Of a DNA stretch of 64,000 bases, positions 25,893 through 36,251 are shown one piece after another; position 1 is the first letter of the stretch; every line of letters begins with the position of its first letter. A model generated the notes under the pieces. The model was not told the origin of the DNA, made no database searches, and saw only the letters and a program-made list of their open reading frames with translations. Origin of the DNA: Strigamia acuminata. Lineage: Eukaryota; Arthropoda; Chilopoda; Geophilomorpha; Linotaeniidae. The DNA is taken from positions 62,001 to 126,000 of the forward strand of contig CASHSZ010000057.1 of assembly GCA_949358305.1 (NCBI GenBank), read 5' to 3'. A program made the translations under genes and the position numbers.

Positions 25893-28800
25893 ATCATGGC
25901 GTCGTGCGATGTGCATGCTTCTAAAGTCCGAAGGGCTTTGGAGGCATGTAACGGAAGAAAAAGAAGCCGAGTATTTGTTGACATTAACCCCGAAAGAGAC
26001 GGAAAAGTACATGATGAAGAAGGATAAGGCTTTAGGGCACATATATTGTCATGTGAGCGAGGCAAAACGCTCGACGTTGGACAATGCCAACACTCCGAAA
26101 CAGGCGTGGGACATCCTCACCAAGATTTTCGCTCCTAGTTCCCTGGCTCGTCAAGCAGCCATGAGATGGCAATTTTTAGGCCTACACCTTCAGCCAAATG
26201 AAGATATGGTCGATTTTGTCAGTCGTGTCGATCTCCACGTACGCCAACTCAGGGACATGAAAGAGGAAGTATCGGATAAGCATCATGCTTACCAATACTT
26301 GAATCGACTGCCTCCGGAGTATGCTCAGGCCACATTTGCCATCTATAACTGGCCTGAAGCCAACTTTACGCCGACGAAAGTGTCCGAACAGTTAGTTTCC
26401 GAATACCTTCGCCTTAAATCAGTGGGTCTACATAATGTTTCATCATCGGCTCACGCATCTGCCCAGAGTCAACAGCAATCTCGTCAAGGGTCACGTCCAC
26501 GTCGTCCGTTATCGCAAGTCAGATGCTTCAACTGTCAAGAGATGGGCCACTACGCTAACAAGTGCCCATATCCTAAACGTGATGATCGAAATCAGCCGCC
26601 GGCAGCTTCGTTTCAACGTTCTCGCAGCAAAAGCAAGAAACGTGGCAAGAACTCGGCCCAACAACCCGAGGACAATCGCCCGAGAGGAAGTTCTCATCCA
26701 GTCCGCAAAGCTGTATTTTTCGCCAGTGCACCGCAAATGGTTGAACGTCCAGTGGCTCACCTGATGCAATCCAACGAATGGATACTGGATTGCGGTGCCA
26801 CAGATCATGTCTCCCATGTGCGATTGTGGTTTTCTGAATTTACAAACATCGTCCCATTTGATATAGAACTTGGTCAAGGAAAATCACAAGTGACCGGTAA
26901 AGGAACTATTCCATTACAAACACGCATGGACGGTGTTCATTGTGACGTGACATTGACTAATGTACTTTATGCGCCCAATTTTGAGGCCAACCTTATCTCA
27001 GTATCGAGAATTGATAAGACTCGACATCATATCCATGTCTTCAATGGCGAAATACATGTCTATCAAACGAACATTACGGATGCTATTTTGAGAGCGAAAG
27101 AAAAAGGAGGACTCTACTATGTGGACGGGTTGTGCACTAATCCGACAGTTGCTACTATGACTTCACCGATTATTCCACAATCACCCGTACAGACTTTTGT
27201 CACGGCGGAAGAGGACTTCGTGAAAATTCCGAAGCCGAAGAAACAGAAGTCACAGCAACAGTACATTACGGATTTTAGGATTCAAATGCCACCATTACCT
27301 GCGACGGAGGCTCCGACGTTAATTCCGGCTGCCACCAATCCAGTCCCACAATCCTTGCCTGTCCTCAATAACTCTCCAACCCCATCCTATGCTGATGTCA
27401 TCCAATACATCCCAAGTAGTCCTTTGCCTATTACACCTCCTCCTGTTGTCCAATCCGCTAGCAACTCTTCTCCATCACAAAAGAAGATTATTGCTAATCC
27501 TGCCCAATTACCAAAGAAAGTCCATGCCAATCCCGCTTCTGTCAAGGATGCAACCGGTTTATGGCATAGTCGCCTTGGACATCTCCATACTAACGCGATG
27601 CGGTTATTAGCCAATAATGACCATGTTTACGGACTTGAACCGGCGGAAGTGTCGCAGGAATTAGCGTGCAATGACTGCCGTATTGCGAAGTCCACCAGGG
27701 CTTCCCATAAGCCGGATCCTCATCCTTCCACCAGCAAGCCCCTTGACCTCTTACACATGGATGTCTGGGGGCCGTATCCGGTTCCTTCATTTGGTGGCGC
27801 TCGTTTTGTTCTCACCGTCATTGACGATGCAACCAGATATACCTGGATCACCCCCTTAGCACAAAAATCTCAAGTTTTCTCGTGCTTCAAAGAAATCGTC
27901 GCCAGAGTTGAGCGTGTCGCCAACACACGTGTCAAGGCCATACGCACGGATAGAGGCGGCGAATTCTTATCGAACGAATTTCAACAGTATTTAAAGGACA
28001 AAGGGATCCAGGGTCAGCGAACAAATCCTTCGAGCCCCCAGATGAATGGTACAGCTGAGAGAATCAACCGGACAATGGCTGACCACATTAGGGCTGTACA
28101 AGAAGAGACAAAACTTCCAGCCGCTCTATGGGCAGAGATCGCTGTCAACTTTGCCTATATCAAAAATCGAAGTCCACATTCCCGTCTGAATAATCAAGTG
28201 CCATATATTCTTTGGCGACAGCGTGCCCTCTCCTTGCGTCATCTGAGAAAAATTGGATCTAAGTGCTGGGTGCACTTTACTGCACCGGGACGCAGGAAAC
28301 TCGACCCAAGAGCCTGGGAGGGATTTCTCGTGGGTTACGCCACTGGTACACGTGGTTACCGTGTCTGGAACCCTGTGGACAATAGCGTAACGGAATCAAT
28401 TCACGTACGCATTGATGAGCACCAGTCTTACAAAAAGACATTAAGGAGCCAAAATGGCAATCGCTTCCCTATTTTCGAGGAACCCGATGTTGGTCAACAA
28501 CCTCGAGTCACTTTTGACGACAGTGTCCAATATCTGGACTGGCCCAAGAATGATTCTGATGAAGACTCATCGAATGCATCGGACGATGATAATAACGACG
28601 ATGATGATGATGATGAGAATGGAGATGGAAATGTTTCTAGATCAATTTCTATCCCACTAGTACACCTTTCGCCACTTGGGACTCCCGAACGTCAATTACT
28701 AGAGGCATGTGCACTAGCATTGCCAGGTTCTGCAACATTGGGCCATTCAGCAACGTACCCAACTTTTTTTCAAGAAGAACAGGACACTGACGAGGACATC

Positions 28801-30846
28801 GATCAACTCGATGATGATGCTATTCAATCGTTCGCAGCCGTATCACAACAATTTGACTCCCCAAATATTTCCTCTGTTCCTGCCAGTTCTCCTGAAATTT
28901 CACCACCTGGCTCACCGAATCGCTTCATTACATTACGTCGGAGACAAGGTGGAAGCGTCCATCAGCACACGGTGCCCGTATTTGATCAAGGAGCAATGTC
29001 ACCATTGCCAACTGGTTCAACGTCGGTTCCGGCTCAAGGGAACAAAACCTCTTTCATGTGGCGCTATATGGGTGGAGATACAGTCTTCAGTAGATGGGTT
29101 CGTGAAGAACACTTAAGGAAAGATCAGCGACCAGGATCGATTGATGCGGATGTCTATTATTTTCCCCAACCTGGCCTGCGACTTCGATCACGTAACGAAA
29201 TTCAGGCATACTGTACCGTGAACGATCTCCCTTATGATCCTGAATTATTCTTCTTCGGCGTTATGGAACATTCGTTACCGTTGATTCCTCCGGCCCGTCA
29301 TGCAGCTCATCTTTGCCGCACGGAGCCATCATCCTATTCTGATATACCGACATTCCCGGATGCCCCGAAATGGCGCGAAGCCGTTCATGAAGAATTGGAC
29401 ATTTTCAAAGAGAGGCAGATTTATCAAGAAGTTCCGAGGCCGCCCAACACTACAGTCTTAGGCTGTAAATGGATCTTCAAGCTGAAAACGGATCTAAGCG
29501 GCGAAATAACTCGTTATCGTGCCCGGCTTGTCGCGCAAGGCTTCCGCCAAACCATCGGGGTAGATTACGACGAGGTCTTTAGCCCAGTCGTGAACTTTGT
29601 TTTAATCCGGCTATTCTTCTGTCTTCTGGTCGTCCTCAAAGGATGGAAGGATGCTCACCTCGACGTCAAAAGTGCATACCTGTATGGGGACCTGAAGCAC
29701 AAGGTGTACATGCGCATCCCCGCAGGTGCAACTTGTTCGAATCCCGGAAACGTCTGGCTGCTTGTTAAATCCCTCTACGGACTTCACCAATCAGGGAGGG
29801 AGTGGTACGAAAAGTTGGATGGAACGCTTCGAGCCCTCGGTTTTCGGAAGATGCCCGCGTGCAATTGTGTGTACATATACGGCAATTGCGCCGTCATGTT
29901 AGTTTACGTGGACGACATCGTTCTCTTTTACGCTTCCGACACCGTGTTGACCCGGATTATCCGACTTATTTCGTCCAAATTCGACATCGTTAATCTTGGT
30001 CCCATCACGAGATTATTGGGAGTCGAATTCATTCGCGATGCCGGCCGAACTTTCATCACACAGCGTGGCTACATCACAAAGCTCGTTAAGAAGTTCGAAG
30101 TTTCCATCAACCGTCTCGTAAAAGTTCCCGTCACACCTGGGACGACACTCGTGAAGGGGTCAACCGAGAATCTACCGGATTTTCCTTACCGATCCCTAAT
30201 CGGTTTGCTTCTATTCCTCGCGTCGAGAACACGCCCCGATATCTTATTTTCGGTTATTTCGCTGAGTCAGTTCAATACATGTTACGACAAAACGCACATC
30301 CGAGCCCTCACACAAGTTCTCCAGTACGTGGCTAACACCGTCGACTATCGAATCGAACTTTCCAACTGTAATTCAAGTCAACTGTGGGCTTTTACGGATG
30401 CGTCGTGGGCAAGCGATCAAGCAACGTCTTTGAGTTTCGGTGGCTATATCAACTTTATCGGAAATGTGCCTATTGGCTGGTCGTGCCGAAAACAGTCAAC
30501 GGTCGCATGTTCTACTATGGAGGCGGAATTTCTCTCTCTAGTGGAATGTGTTAAAGAATCCTTCTGGCTCGACCACATTTACTCCGAATTTCCAGTTCTC
30601 AACCGACAATCCCGACCAATGATTTATTCCGACGCTCTCTCGGCTATCCAGTTTACTGAAAATGACGTGGAAAATTCCAAGACCAAACATATCCGCGTCA
30701 AATATCATTGGCTGCGAGAGTGGTATAAGGCGGGATGTTTCGACCTTCATAAAGTATCCGGTGAACAGAACATTGCGGACATTTTCACCAAATGGCTCGG
30801 TTCCGAACGTTTGAAGTCCTTAATCGACAAGATCTTCCGGCACTGA
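25825..30846 (+). CDS. Copia 2 gag-pol polyprotein
   Basis: A single open frame of 1673 codons from ATG 25825 (an in-frame upstream ATG at 25780 lies 15 codons earlier; 25825 fits better because family gag N-termini start near MQRSPYVEP). Domains by approximate residue: gag with NYESWRRAM (33); CCHC knuckle CFNCQEMGHYANKC (234); protease WILDCGATDHVSH (319; Cys replaces the usual Ser after Asp); GAG pre-integrase LWHSRLGHL (578); integrase HMDVWG (643), RTDRGGEF (706), NGTAERINR (741). A long acidic insert (DDDNNDDDDDDENGDG, ~930) is followed by RT GCKWIFKLK (1212) with YVDDIVLF (1361), and RNase H FTDASWA (1524), STMEAEF (1563) and IYSDALSAI (1600). All catalytic signatures are present with no stop or frameshift, so the polyprotein may be functional. 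Confidence 0.95.
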   Translation: MQRSPYVEPTVGKCPMLGINNYESWRRAMCMLLKSEGLWRHVTEEKEAEYLLTLTPKETEKYMMKKDKALGHIYCHVSEAKRSTLDNANTPKQAWDILTKIFAPSSLARQAAMRWQFLGLHLQPNEDMVDFVSRVDLHVRQLRDMKEEVSDKHHAYQYLNRLPPEYAQATFAIYNWPEANFTPTKVSEQLVSEYLRLKSVGLHNVSSSAHASAQSQQQSRQGSRPRRPLSQVRCFNCQEMGHYANKCPYPKRDDRNQPPAASFQRSRSKSKKRGKNSAQQPEDNRPRGSSHPVRKAVFFASAPQMVERPVAHLMQSNEWILDCGATDHVSHVRLWFSEFTNIVPFDIELGQGKSQVTGKGTIPLQTRMDGVHCDVTLTNVLYAPNFEANLISVSRIDKTRHHIHVFNGEIHVYQTNITDAILRAKEKGGLYYVDGLCTNPTVATMTSPIIPQSPVQTFVTAEEDFVKIPKPKKQKSQQQYITDFRIQMPPLPATEAPTLIPAATNPVPQSLPVLNNSPTPSYADVIQYIPSSPLPITPPPVVQSASNSSPSQKKIIANPAQLPKKVHANPASVKDATGLWHSRLGHLHTNAMRLLANNDHVYGLEPAEVSQELACNDCRIAKSTRASHKPDPHPSTSKPLDLLHMDVWGPYPVPSFGGARFVLTVIDDATRYTWITPLAQKSQVFSCFKEIVARVERVANTRVKAIRTDRGGEFLSNEFQQYLKDKGIQGQRTNPSSPQMNGTAERINRTMADHIRAVQEETKLPAALWAEIAVNFAYIKNRSPHSRLNNQVPYILWRQRALSLRHLRKIGSKCWVHFTAPGRRKLDPRAWEGFLVGYATGTRGYRVWNPVDNSVTESIHVRIDEHQSYKKTLRSQNGNRFPIFEEPDVGQQPRVTFDDSVQYLDWPKNDSDEDSSNASDDDNNDDDDDDENGDGNVSRSISIPLVHLSPLGTPERQLLEACALALPGSATLGHSATYPTFFQEEQDTDEDIDQLDDDAIQSFAAVSQQFDSPNISSVPASSPEISPPGSPNRFITLRRRQGGSVHQHTVPVFDQGAMSPLPTGSTSVPAQGNKTSFMWRYMGGDTVFSRWVREEHLRKDQRPGSIDADVYYFPQPGLRLRSRNEIQAYCTVNDLPYDPELFFFGVMEHSLPLIPPARHAAHLCRTEPSSYSDIPTFPDAPKWREAVHEELDIFKERQIYQEVPRPPNTTVLGCKWIFKLKTDLSGEITRYRARLVAQGFRQTIGVDYDEVFSPVVNFVLIRLFFCLLVVLKGWKDAHLDVKSAYLYGDLKHKVYMRIPAGATCSNPGNVWLLVKSLYGLHQSGREWYEKLDGTLRALGFRKMPACNCVYIYGNCAVMLVYVDDIVLFYASDTVLTRIIRLISSKFDIVNLGPITRLLGVEFIRDAGRTFITQRGYITKLVKKFEVSINRLVKVPVTPGTTLVKGSTENLPDFPYRSLIGLLLFLASRTRPDILFSVISLSQFNTCYDKTHIRALTQVLQYVANTVDYRIELSNCNSSQLWAFTDASWASDQATSLSFGGYINFIGNVPIGWSCRKQSTVACSTMEAEFLSLVECVKESFWLDHIYSEFPVLNRQSRPMIYSDALSAIQFTENDVENSKTKHIRVKYHWLREWYKAGCFDLHKVSGEQNIADIFTKWLGSERLKSLIDKIFRH

Positions 30847-31054
30847 TTTCACCGTGACTTTATTGTGACTTTCTTTATTTCTTATTCCCAATTGTGAGGA
30901 TCATCGAGTTCCAGTGGGAATATTCGGGCTTATGTAGCGTTCTTCAATTATAGTACCCGGCTCGATGATTCGACTTTATTATTTCTGTTTATTTTATCCG
31001 ATATACACTGTAATTCCAGTATCTGTACATGATTTCCCCGATTCTATTTCCATC

Positions 31055-31066
31055 GAAAGGGGGAAT
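31055..31066 (+). other. Polypurine tract of Copia element 2
   Basis: GAAAGGGGGAAT directly precedes the 3' LTR, the expected primer for plus-strand synthesis. Confidence 0.8.
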
Positions 31067-31607
31067 TGTTGGTTTTTGAGAAACCCAAATGTTTTATGTC
31101 GATGTGATATAGAATCACATTTTGATTGTTTAGTTTAATTATCTCGATGTATTAATTCACATGTTTATTTACTTTGGTATTATGTTTGCTTTATGCATTT
31201 AAGCATGAAGCATCATGCATTCCCTAGCTATATTTTTATGTTATCACATGTTTTACTTTATGTAATGCATAATTCCGACACAAGGTGTCGTTGCTTATGT
31301 TTTTCCCATCCAAGATGGCCGCGCACAGCGATGTGTGCTCTCCTATTGATTTTCCCTTTGAAAAGGATCCCATATGTAAGCTTTTTCTTGTTTATATTAA
31401 ATGCCTATTATTTTAGAGTCTTTAGTATTGTTTTACAGCACCTTCTGTGCTATTTAAGCGCAGATAAGCGGCATTTTGCCGCGCGCTTTGTTTGGAATCG
31501 GTCACGTCGCTTTTACGTTCGTGTCAGAGACACGACGCCGCCATTTTCGCTTCCACACACTCGGTTTATACCGAATTTGCGCCGCTCGCCTCTGCTACTA
31601 ACGTTCA
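31067..31607 (+). repeat. 3' LTR of Copia element 2
   Basis: Same length and apparently the same sequence as 24398-24938; followed by the GTTAA target duplication. Confidence 0.95.
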
Positions 31608-32276
31608 GTTAACGGATCGGATGCGTGCGGATCCATGGGTAATCCGCATCCGATCCGAATTTCGCGGATTGGTGGAAACACAATCCGATCCGATCCGTGC
31701 GGATGAACCGCACAAACCGGATCAATCACTGTCTAATCCGACCCGATCCGCGGATCCGCGGATCGGGTTGCGGATTTAATCATTTAAGCAATTTTTTCTT
31801 CGTTTTTAATAAAAACGAAGAAAAAACTGCTAAAATTACTGATACTGAATGATCGTGATCCTGAATTCGTGATTCGTGAAGAAAACGTCTCACATTTTCT
31901 TCGTTTTGATCAAAACGAAGAAAATGTGAGACGTTTTCTTCACGAATCACGAATTCAGAATTCACGAATCTTGGACACACGACACGACACACGATTGTAA
32001 ACGATTGTATTAAACTTTTTTTCTCTGTTAAATAAAGTAGTTACTATGTAAAATATGTATTCTGTAATTCTGTTACTGTACAAACTAAATTTTTGACTTT
32101 TTAAAGTGCAAATGCAAATATTACAATTCCATCCTTCAACCCATCCAAACTTCAGTCCGATTCATTGAGTATCATGACAAATTGCGCCGAAATCGCCCAG
32201 AAAATCATCTCGCAGCCAGGGACATATTTAGGCTTAGCACAAGACTACGCAGGACCGAGACTTAACGGGTTGCATC
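31608..32276. repeat. Non-coding palindromic region with a 98-bp perfect palindrome
   Basis: 31613-31780 is made of GGATCCG/CGGATCGG variants in both orientations. 31799-31821 is a palindrome (CTTCGTTTTTAATAAAAACG...). 31861-31958 is a perfect inverted repeat with two 49-bp arms and no spacer, centred on TGATCA at 31909/31910. No gene is seen. Confidence 0.85.
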
Positions 32277-33298
32277 TGTTGGTTTTTGAGAAACCCAAAT
32301 GTTTTATGTCGATGTGATATAGAATCACATTTTGATTGTTTAGTTTAATTATCTCGATGTATTAATTCACATGTTTATTTACTTTGGTATTATGTTTGCT
32401 TTATGCATTTAAGCATGAAGCATCATGCATTCCCTAGCTATATTTTTATGTTATCACATGTTTTACTTTATGTAATGCATAATTCCGACACAAGGTGTCG
32501 TTGCTTATTTTTTTTTCCCATCCAAGATGGCCGCGCACAGCGATGTGTGCTCTTCTATTGATTTTCCCTTTGAAAAGGATCCCATATGTAAGCTTTTTCT
32601 TGTTTATATTAAATGCCTATTATTTTAGAGTCTTTAGTATTGTTTTACAGCACCTTCTGTGCTATTTAAGCGCAGATAAGCGGCATTTTGCCGCGCGCTT
32701 TGTTTGGAATCGGTCACGTCGCTTTTACGTTCGTGTCAGAGACACGACGCCGCCATTTTCGCTTCCACACACTCGGTTTATACCGAATTTGCGCCGCTCG
32801 CCTCTGCTACTAACGTTCAATTGGTAGCAGAGGATGGTTGGCTACTGTGCATAACATTTTTCCCTTTTATCGCCGAAAAATTTCGCGAATTTCGCGAATT
32901 TTCGCGGCGATTTGTGTTTTTACAGTTTTCATCGACGCTCGGGCCTATTTTCGCACCATTGACGTATCGCCGACGTTTGGACACGACCAGTGTTGTCCAC
33001 CACACGATTCTACGTTTAATTTCGCCAAAAATTGCGCGGTCTCGCGAATTTTTAGGCGAATTTTCTTTTTTTTCAGTTTTTCGTCGATATTTCGAATTGA
33101 CGACGCGTCACCGGCGTTTGGAGACAGCCAGGGTTGTCCATCATACGATTCCACGTCTAATTTCGTCCGAATTCGCGCGGTCTCGCGGTTTTCGAGGCGA
33201 ATTTTCTTTATATTTTCAGATTTTCGCGCCGATTTTATTTTTCGACGATTTTTCGACGGAAACGAGACGTTTTCTCGCTATATACACCCCGGAGTGTA
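32277..33298 (+). mobile_element. Truncated Copia-2-family copy: LTR plus leader
   Basis: LTR at 32277-32819 (differs from element 2 by a longer T run and a few substitutions), primer-binding site at 32822, then leader to 33298. The leader contains a second, diverged ~145-bp unit (TTTCAGTTTTTCGTCGATAT through GGCGAATTTTC) that element 2 lacks. It stops at GGAGTGTATA exactly where the L-repeat and the large segmental duplication begin; gag-pol is absent. Confidence 0.88.
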
Positions 33299-33650
33299 TA
33301 TCCTTTTCGCGGATTGGCTTCCGCGAAATCCGCATTTCGGGGGCGACTATTCTGGGGATTCCGGGTGGACCAAACTTTTCCGGAAAACATCCGGGGTGGT
33401 GTTGGGAGTGTCAATAGACTGTTTTGTGTCAAGGTTGTCAATTTTCATGTGAGTATTGGAAGGTTCATTTCTGCACATTCTCATGTATTTTTTTTCACAG
33501 GAGCGACAAGGAGCGATGAAGCGGGATCGAGCGAGAGTGGGTAAAATAAACTGGTTTACGTCTCCAATGCGCGTTCAAGATGGAATACGAACTCGGAATC
33601 GACTCCAACACGCGTTCGCGTGACATACGGACGCATTCACGACCCAGATC
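33299..33650 (+). repeat. L-repeat copy A1, with an intron-like 52-bp segment
   Basis: Opens with the small palindrome TTCGCGGA...TCCGCGAA and continues GGGGATTCCGGGTGGACC. At 33449-33500 it holds a segment with a donor (GTGAGT) and an acceptor (TTTTTTTTCACAG), resembling a minimal intron. It is preceded by TA in all copies. It may be the 5' region of an unidentified element. Confidence 0.7.
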
Positions 33651-33660
33651 AAAAAATGAT

Positions 33661-35512
33661 CTCGTATTCGACTCGTTTTCGAGTCGAATGCAAATTTTGC
33701 CCTTCTTCGACGCGAAATCGTATTCGACTCGTTTTCGAGTCGAATGCGAAATCGTATTCGACTCGTTTTCGAGTCGAATGCGAGTTTTGCCCTTCTTCAA
33801 CGCGAAATCGTATTCGACTCGTTTTCGAGTCGAATGCGAATTTTGCCCTTTCTCAACGCGAAATCGTATTCGACTCGTTTTCGAGTCGAATGCGAGTTTT
33901 GCCCTTCTTCAACGCGAAATCGTATTCGACTCGTTTTCGAGTCGAATGCGAATTTTGCCCTTCTTCGACGCGAAATCGTATTCGACTCGTTTTCGAGTCG
34001 AATGCGAAATCGTATTCGACTCGTTTTCGAGTCGAATGCGAGTTTTGCCCTTCTTCAACGCGAAATCGTATTCGACTCGTTTTCGAGTCGAATGCGAATT
34101 TTGCCCTTTCTCAACGCGAAATCGTATTCGACTCGTTTTCGAGTCGAATGCGAGTTTTGCCCTTCTTCAACGCGAAATCGTATTCGACTCGTTTTCGAGT
34201 CGAATGCGAATTTTGCCCTTCTTCAACGCGAAATCGTATTCGACTCGTTTTCGAGTCGAATGCGAATTCGTATTCGACTCGTTTTCGAGTCGAATGCGAA
34301 TTTTGCCCTTCTTCAACGCGAAATCGTATTCGATTCGCTTTCGAATCGTATACGAGATGGTCGATTTTTGTTTCCCGGACTTTGATTTGTATTCGAGTTG
34401 TTACGAGTTCGTATTTTGATCGTATTCGTATTCGAATCGAATTCGAATCGTATTCGAATCGAATACGAATCGAATTCGAGTCGTATTCGAGATGGTCGAT
34501 GATTTCCACTCGCTCGTATACGCGTTGTATACGAGCTCGTATTTTGATCGTAATCGTAAACGAATCGTTTACAAGTCGTATACAAGTCGTATACGACGTG
34601 TATACACCTCGTATACGAACGAAGTTTGTGAAAACACAATTTCCAAATAAGACGTATGTGACTACTATGTGTTTTCATGTCGTAGTAAGTATCCGGTGGA
34701 TTTTCCAAACTTCGTTCGTATACGAGGTGTATACACGTCGTATACAACTTGTATACGACTTGTAAACGATTCGTTTACGATTACGATCAAAATACGAGCT
34801 CGTATACAACGCGTATACGAGCGAGTGGAAATCATCGACCATCTCGAATGCGACTCGAATACAATTCGAATACATCTCGAATACATCTCGAATACGAGTC
34901 GTACGAGTCAAAGTCCGGGAACGGGTCATCGACTATCTCGTATTCGACTCGAAAACGAGTCGAATACGATTTCGCGTTGAAGAAGGGCAAAACTCGTATT
35001 TGACTCGAAAACGAGTCGAATACGATTTCGCGTTGAAGAAGGGCAAAACTCGTATTCGACTCGAAAACGAGTCGAATACGATTTCGCGTTGAAGAAGGGC
35101 AAAATTCGCATTCGACTCGAAAACGAGTCGAATACGATTTCGCGTTGAAGAAGGGCAAAACTCGCATTCGACTCGAAAACGAGTCGAATACGATTTCGCG
35201 TTGAAGAAGGGCAAAACTCGTATTCGACTTGAAAACGAGTCGAATACGATTTCGCGTTGAAGAAGGGCAAAATTCGCATTCGACTCGAAAACGAGTCGAA
35301 TACGATTTCGCGTTGAAGAAGGGCAAAACTCGCATTCGACTCGAAAACGAGTCGAATACGATTTCGCGTTGAAGAAGGGCAAAACTCGTATTCGACTCGA
35401 AAACGAGTCGAATACGATTTCGCGTTGAAGAAGGGCAAAACTCGCATTCGACTCGAAAACGAGTCGAATACGATTTCGCGTTGAAGAAGGGCAAAACTCG
35501 TATTCGATTCAG
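33661..35512. repeat. Large palindrome of 56-bp hairpin repeats (copy A)
   Basis: The 56-bp unit consists of a 30-bp hairpin (arm CGTATTCGACTCG, loop TTTT, arm CGAGTCGAATACG) plus a 26-bp spacer containing TTTTGCCCTTCTTCAACGCG. About a dozen units at 33661-34350 face about ten inverted units at 34935-35512. Between them lie shorter nested palindromes (CTCGTATACGAG, TCGTTTACGA) around a ~92-bp unique core at 34625-34716. The array has no stops in several frames because of its composition; it is not coding. Confidence 0.93.
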
Positions 35513-35583
35513 TGAAACTAAATTTACATGTGCGCGTTGACGCGCGCGATTCGTGTGTTCTACGTGAGTAAATAGAGTGCGCG

Positions 35584-35793
35584 TCACATATGAATACGAA
35601 ATGTCGACCATGCGTCGCCACGATGCCAGTGGACGAATTCTGCGAATTCGTGCAAACGCAGAAAGTTAAAAATATTCAAATTTGACGCCCACGATGACAC
35701 GTTCGTAGTAGACGCCTCCACAACTGCTTTTGAAAAGAATTTGATAAATGTTTGGAAATAATATTTAGGATTTTCTTTAATCATATCAGGAAA
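35584..35793 (-). pseudogene. Possible captured terminal exon, unidentified protein (copy A)
   Basis: On the minus strand a good acceptor (CTGTTTTCAG) at 35794 is followed by a 70-codon frame beginning FPDMIKENPKYYFQTFIKFF and ending ...AWSTFRIHM-stop. Composition looks protein-like, unlike the surrounding repeats, but I do not recognise the family. Copy B (53805-54014) has at least two amino-acid changes and no obvious silent ones, which argues against selection. Treat as a gene fragment or chance. Confidence 0.3.
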
Positions 35794-35830
35794 CTGAAAA
35801 CAGAAATAAAGTTTATACATTGGAAATTTT

Positions 35831-36190
35831 TTATCCTTTTCGCGGATTGGCGTCCGCGAAATCCGCATTTCGGGGGAGACTATTCTGCGGATTCCGGGTG
35901 GACCAAACTCTTCCGAAAAATGTCCGGGGTGGTGTTGGGAGTGTCGATAGACTGTTTTGTGTCAAGGTTGCCAATTTTCATGTAAGTATTGGAAGGTTCA
36001 TTTCTGTGCATTCTCATATATTTTTTTTCACAGGAGCAATGAGGCGCGATAAAGGGGGATCAAGCGAGAGTGAAAAAGATAAACTCGTTTACGTCTCAAA
36101 TGCGCGTTTGCGATGGAATACGAACTTGGAATCGACTCCAATACGCGTTCGCGTCGCATACGAACGCATTTACAACTCGTTTTCGACTTT
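35831..36190 (+). repeat. L-repeat copy A2
   Basis: Direct repeat of 33299-33650 with about 5-10% differences. Same intron-like segment (35982-36033; donor GTAAGT, acceptor TTTTTTTTCACAG) of the same 52-bp length. Together with A1 it brackets the hairpin palindrome. Confidence 0.8.
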
Positions 36191-36251
36191 GATTAAAAAG
36201 GAACAAATATGATTAAAAATCAACAAAAATATACAAAACTTGATAAGAAAT

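Larger units (their letters stand above)
24398..31607 (+). mobile_element. Copia (Ty1/copia) LTR retrotransposon 2, apparently intact
   Basis: Two 541-bp LTRs (TG...CA) look identical by eye. Both sides carry the 5-bp duplication GTTAA (24393-24397 and 31608-31612). An 18-nt primer-binding site, a purine-rich tract before the 3' LTR and one uninterrupted gag-pol frame are present. This is the signature of a recent insertion by a potentially autonomous element. On its left it abuts the open protease frame of the BEL remnant. Confidence 0.95.

Noticed and set aside
33661-34350. CRISPR-like regular spacing of direct repeats
   Set aside because: Spacers are identical between units, arms are palindromic, the host is eukaryotic and there are no cas genes.
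33580-35621. Long open frames on both strands (up to 381 codons) across the hairpin arrays
   Set aside because: The 56-bp unit is not a multiple of three, so the frames cycle through the same three peptide phases, and the repeat simply lacks stop codons. No start context or non-repeat domain.
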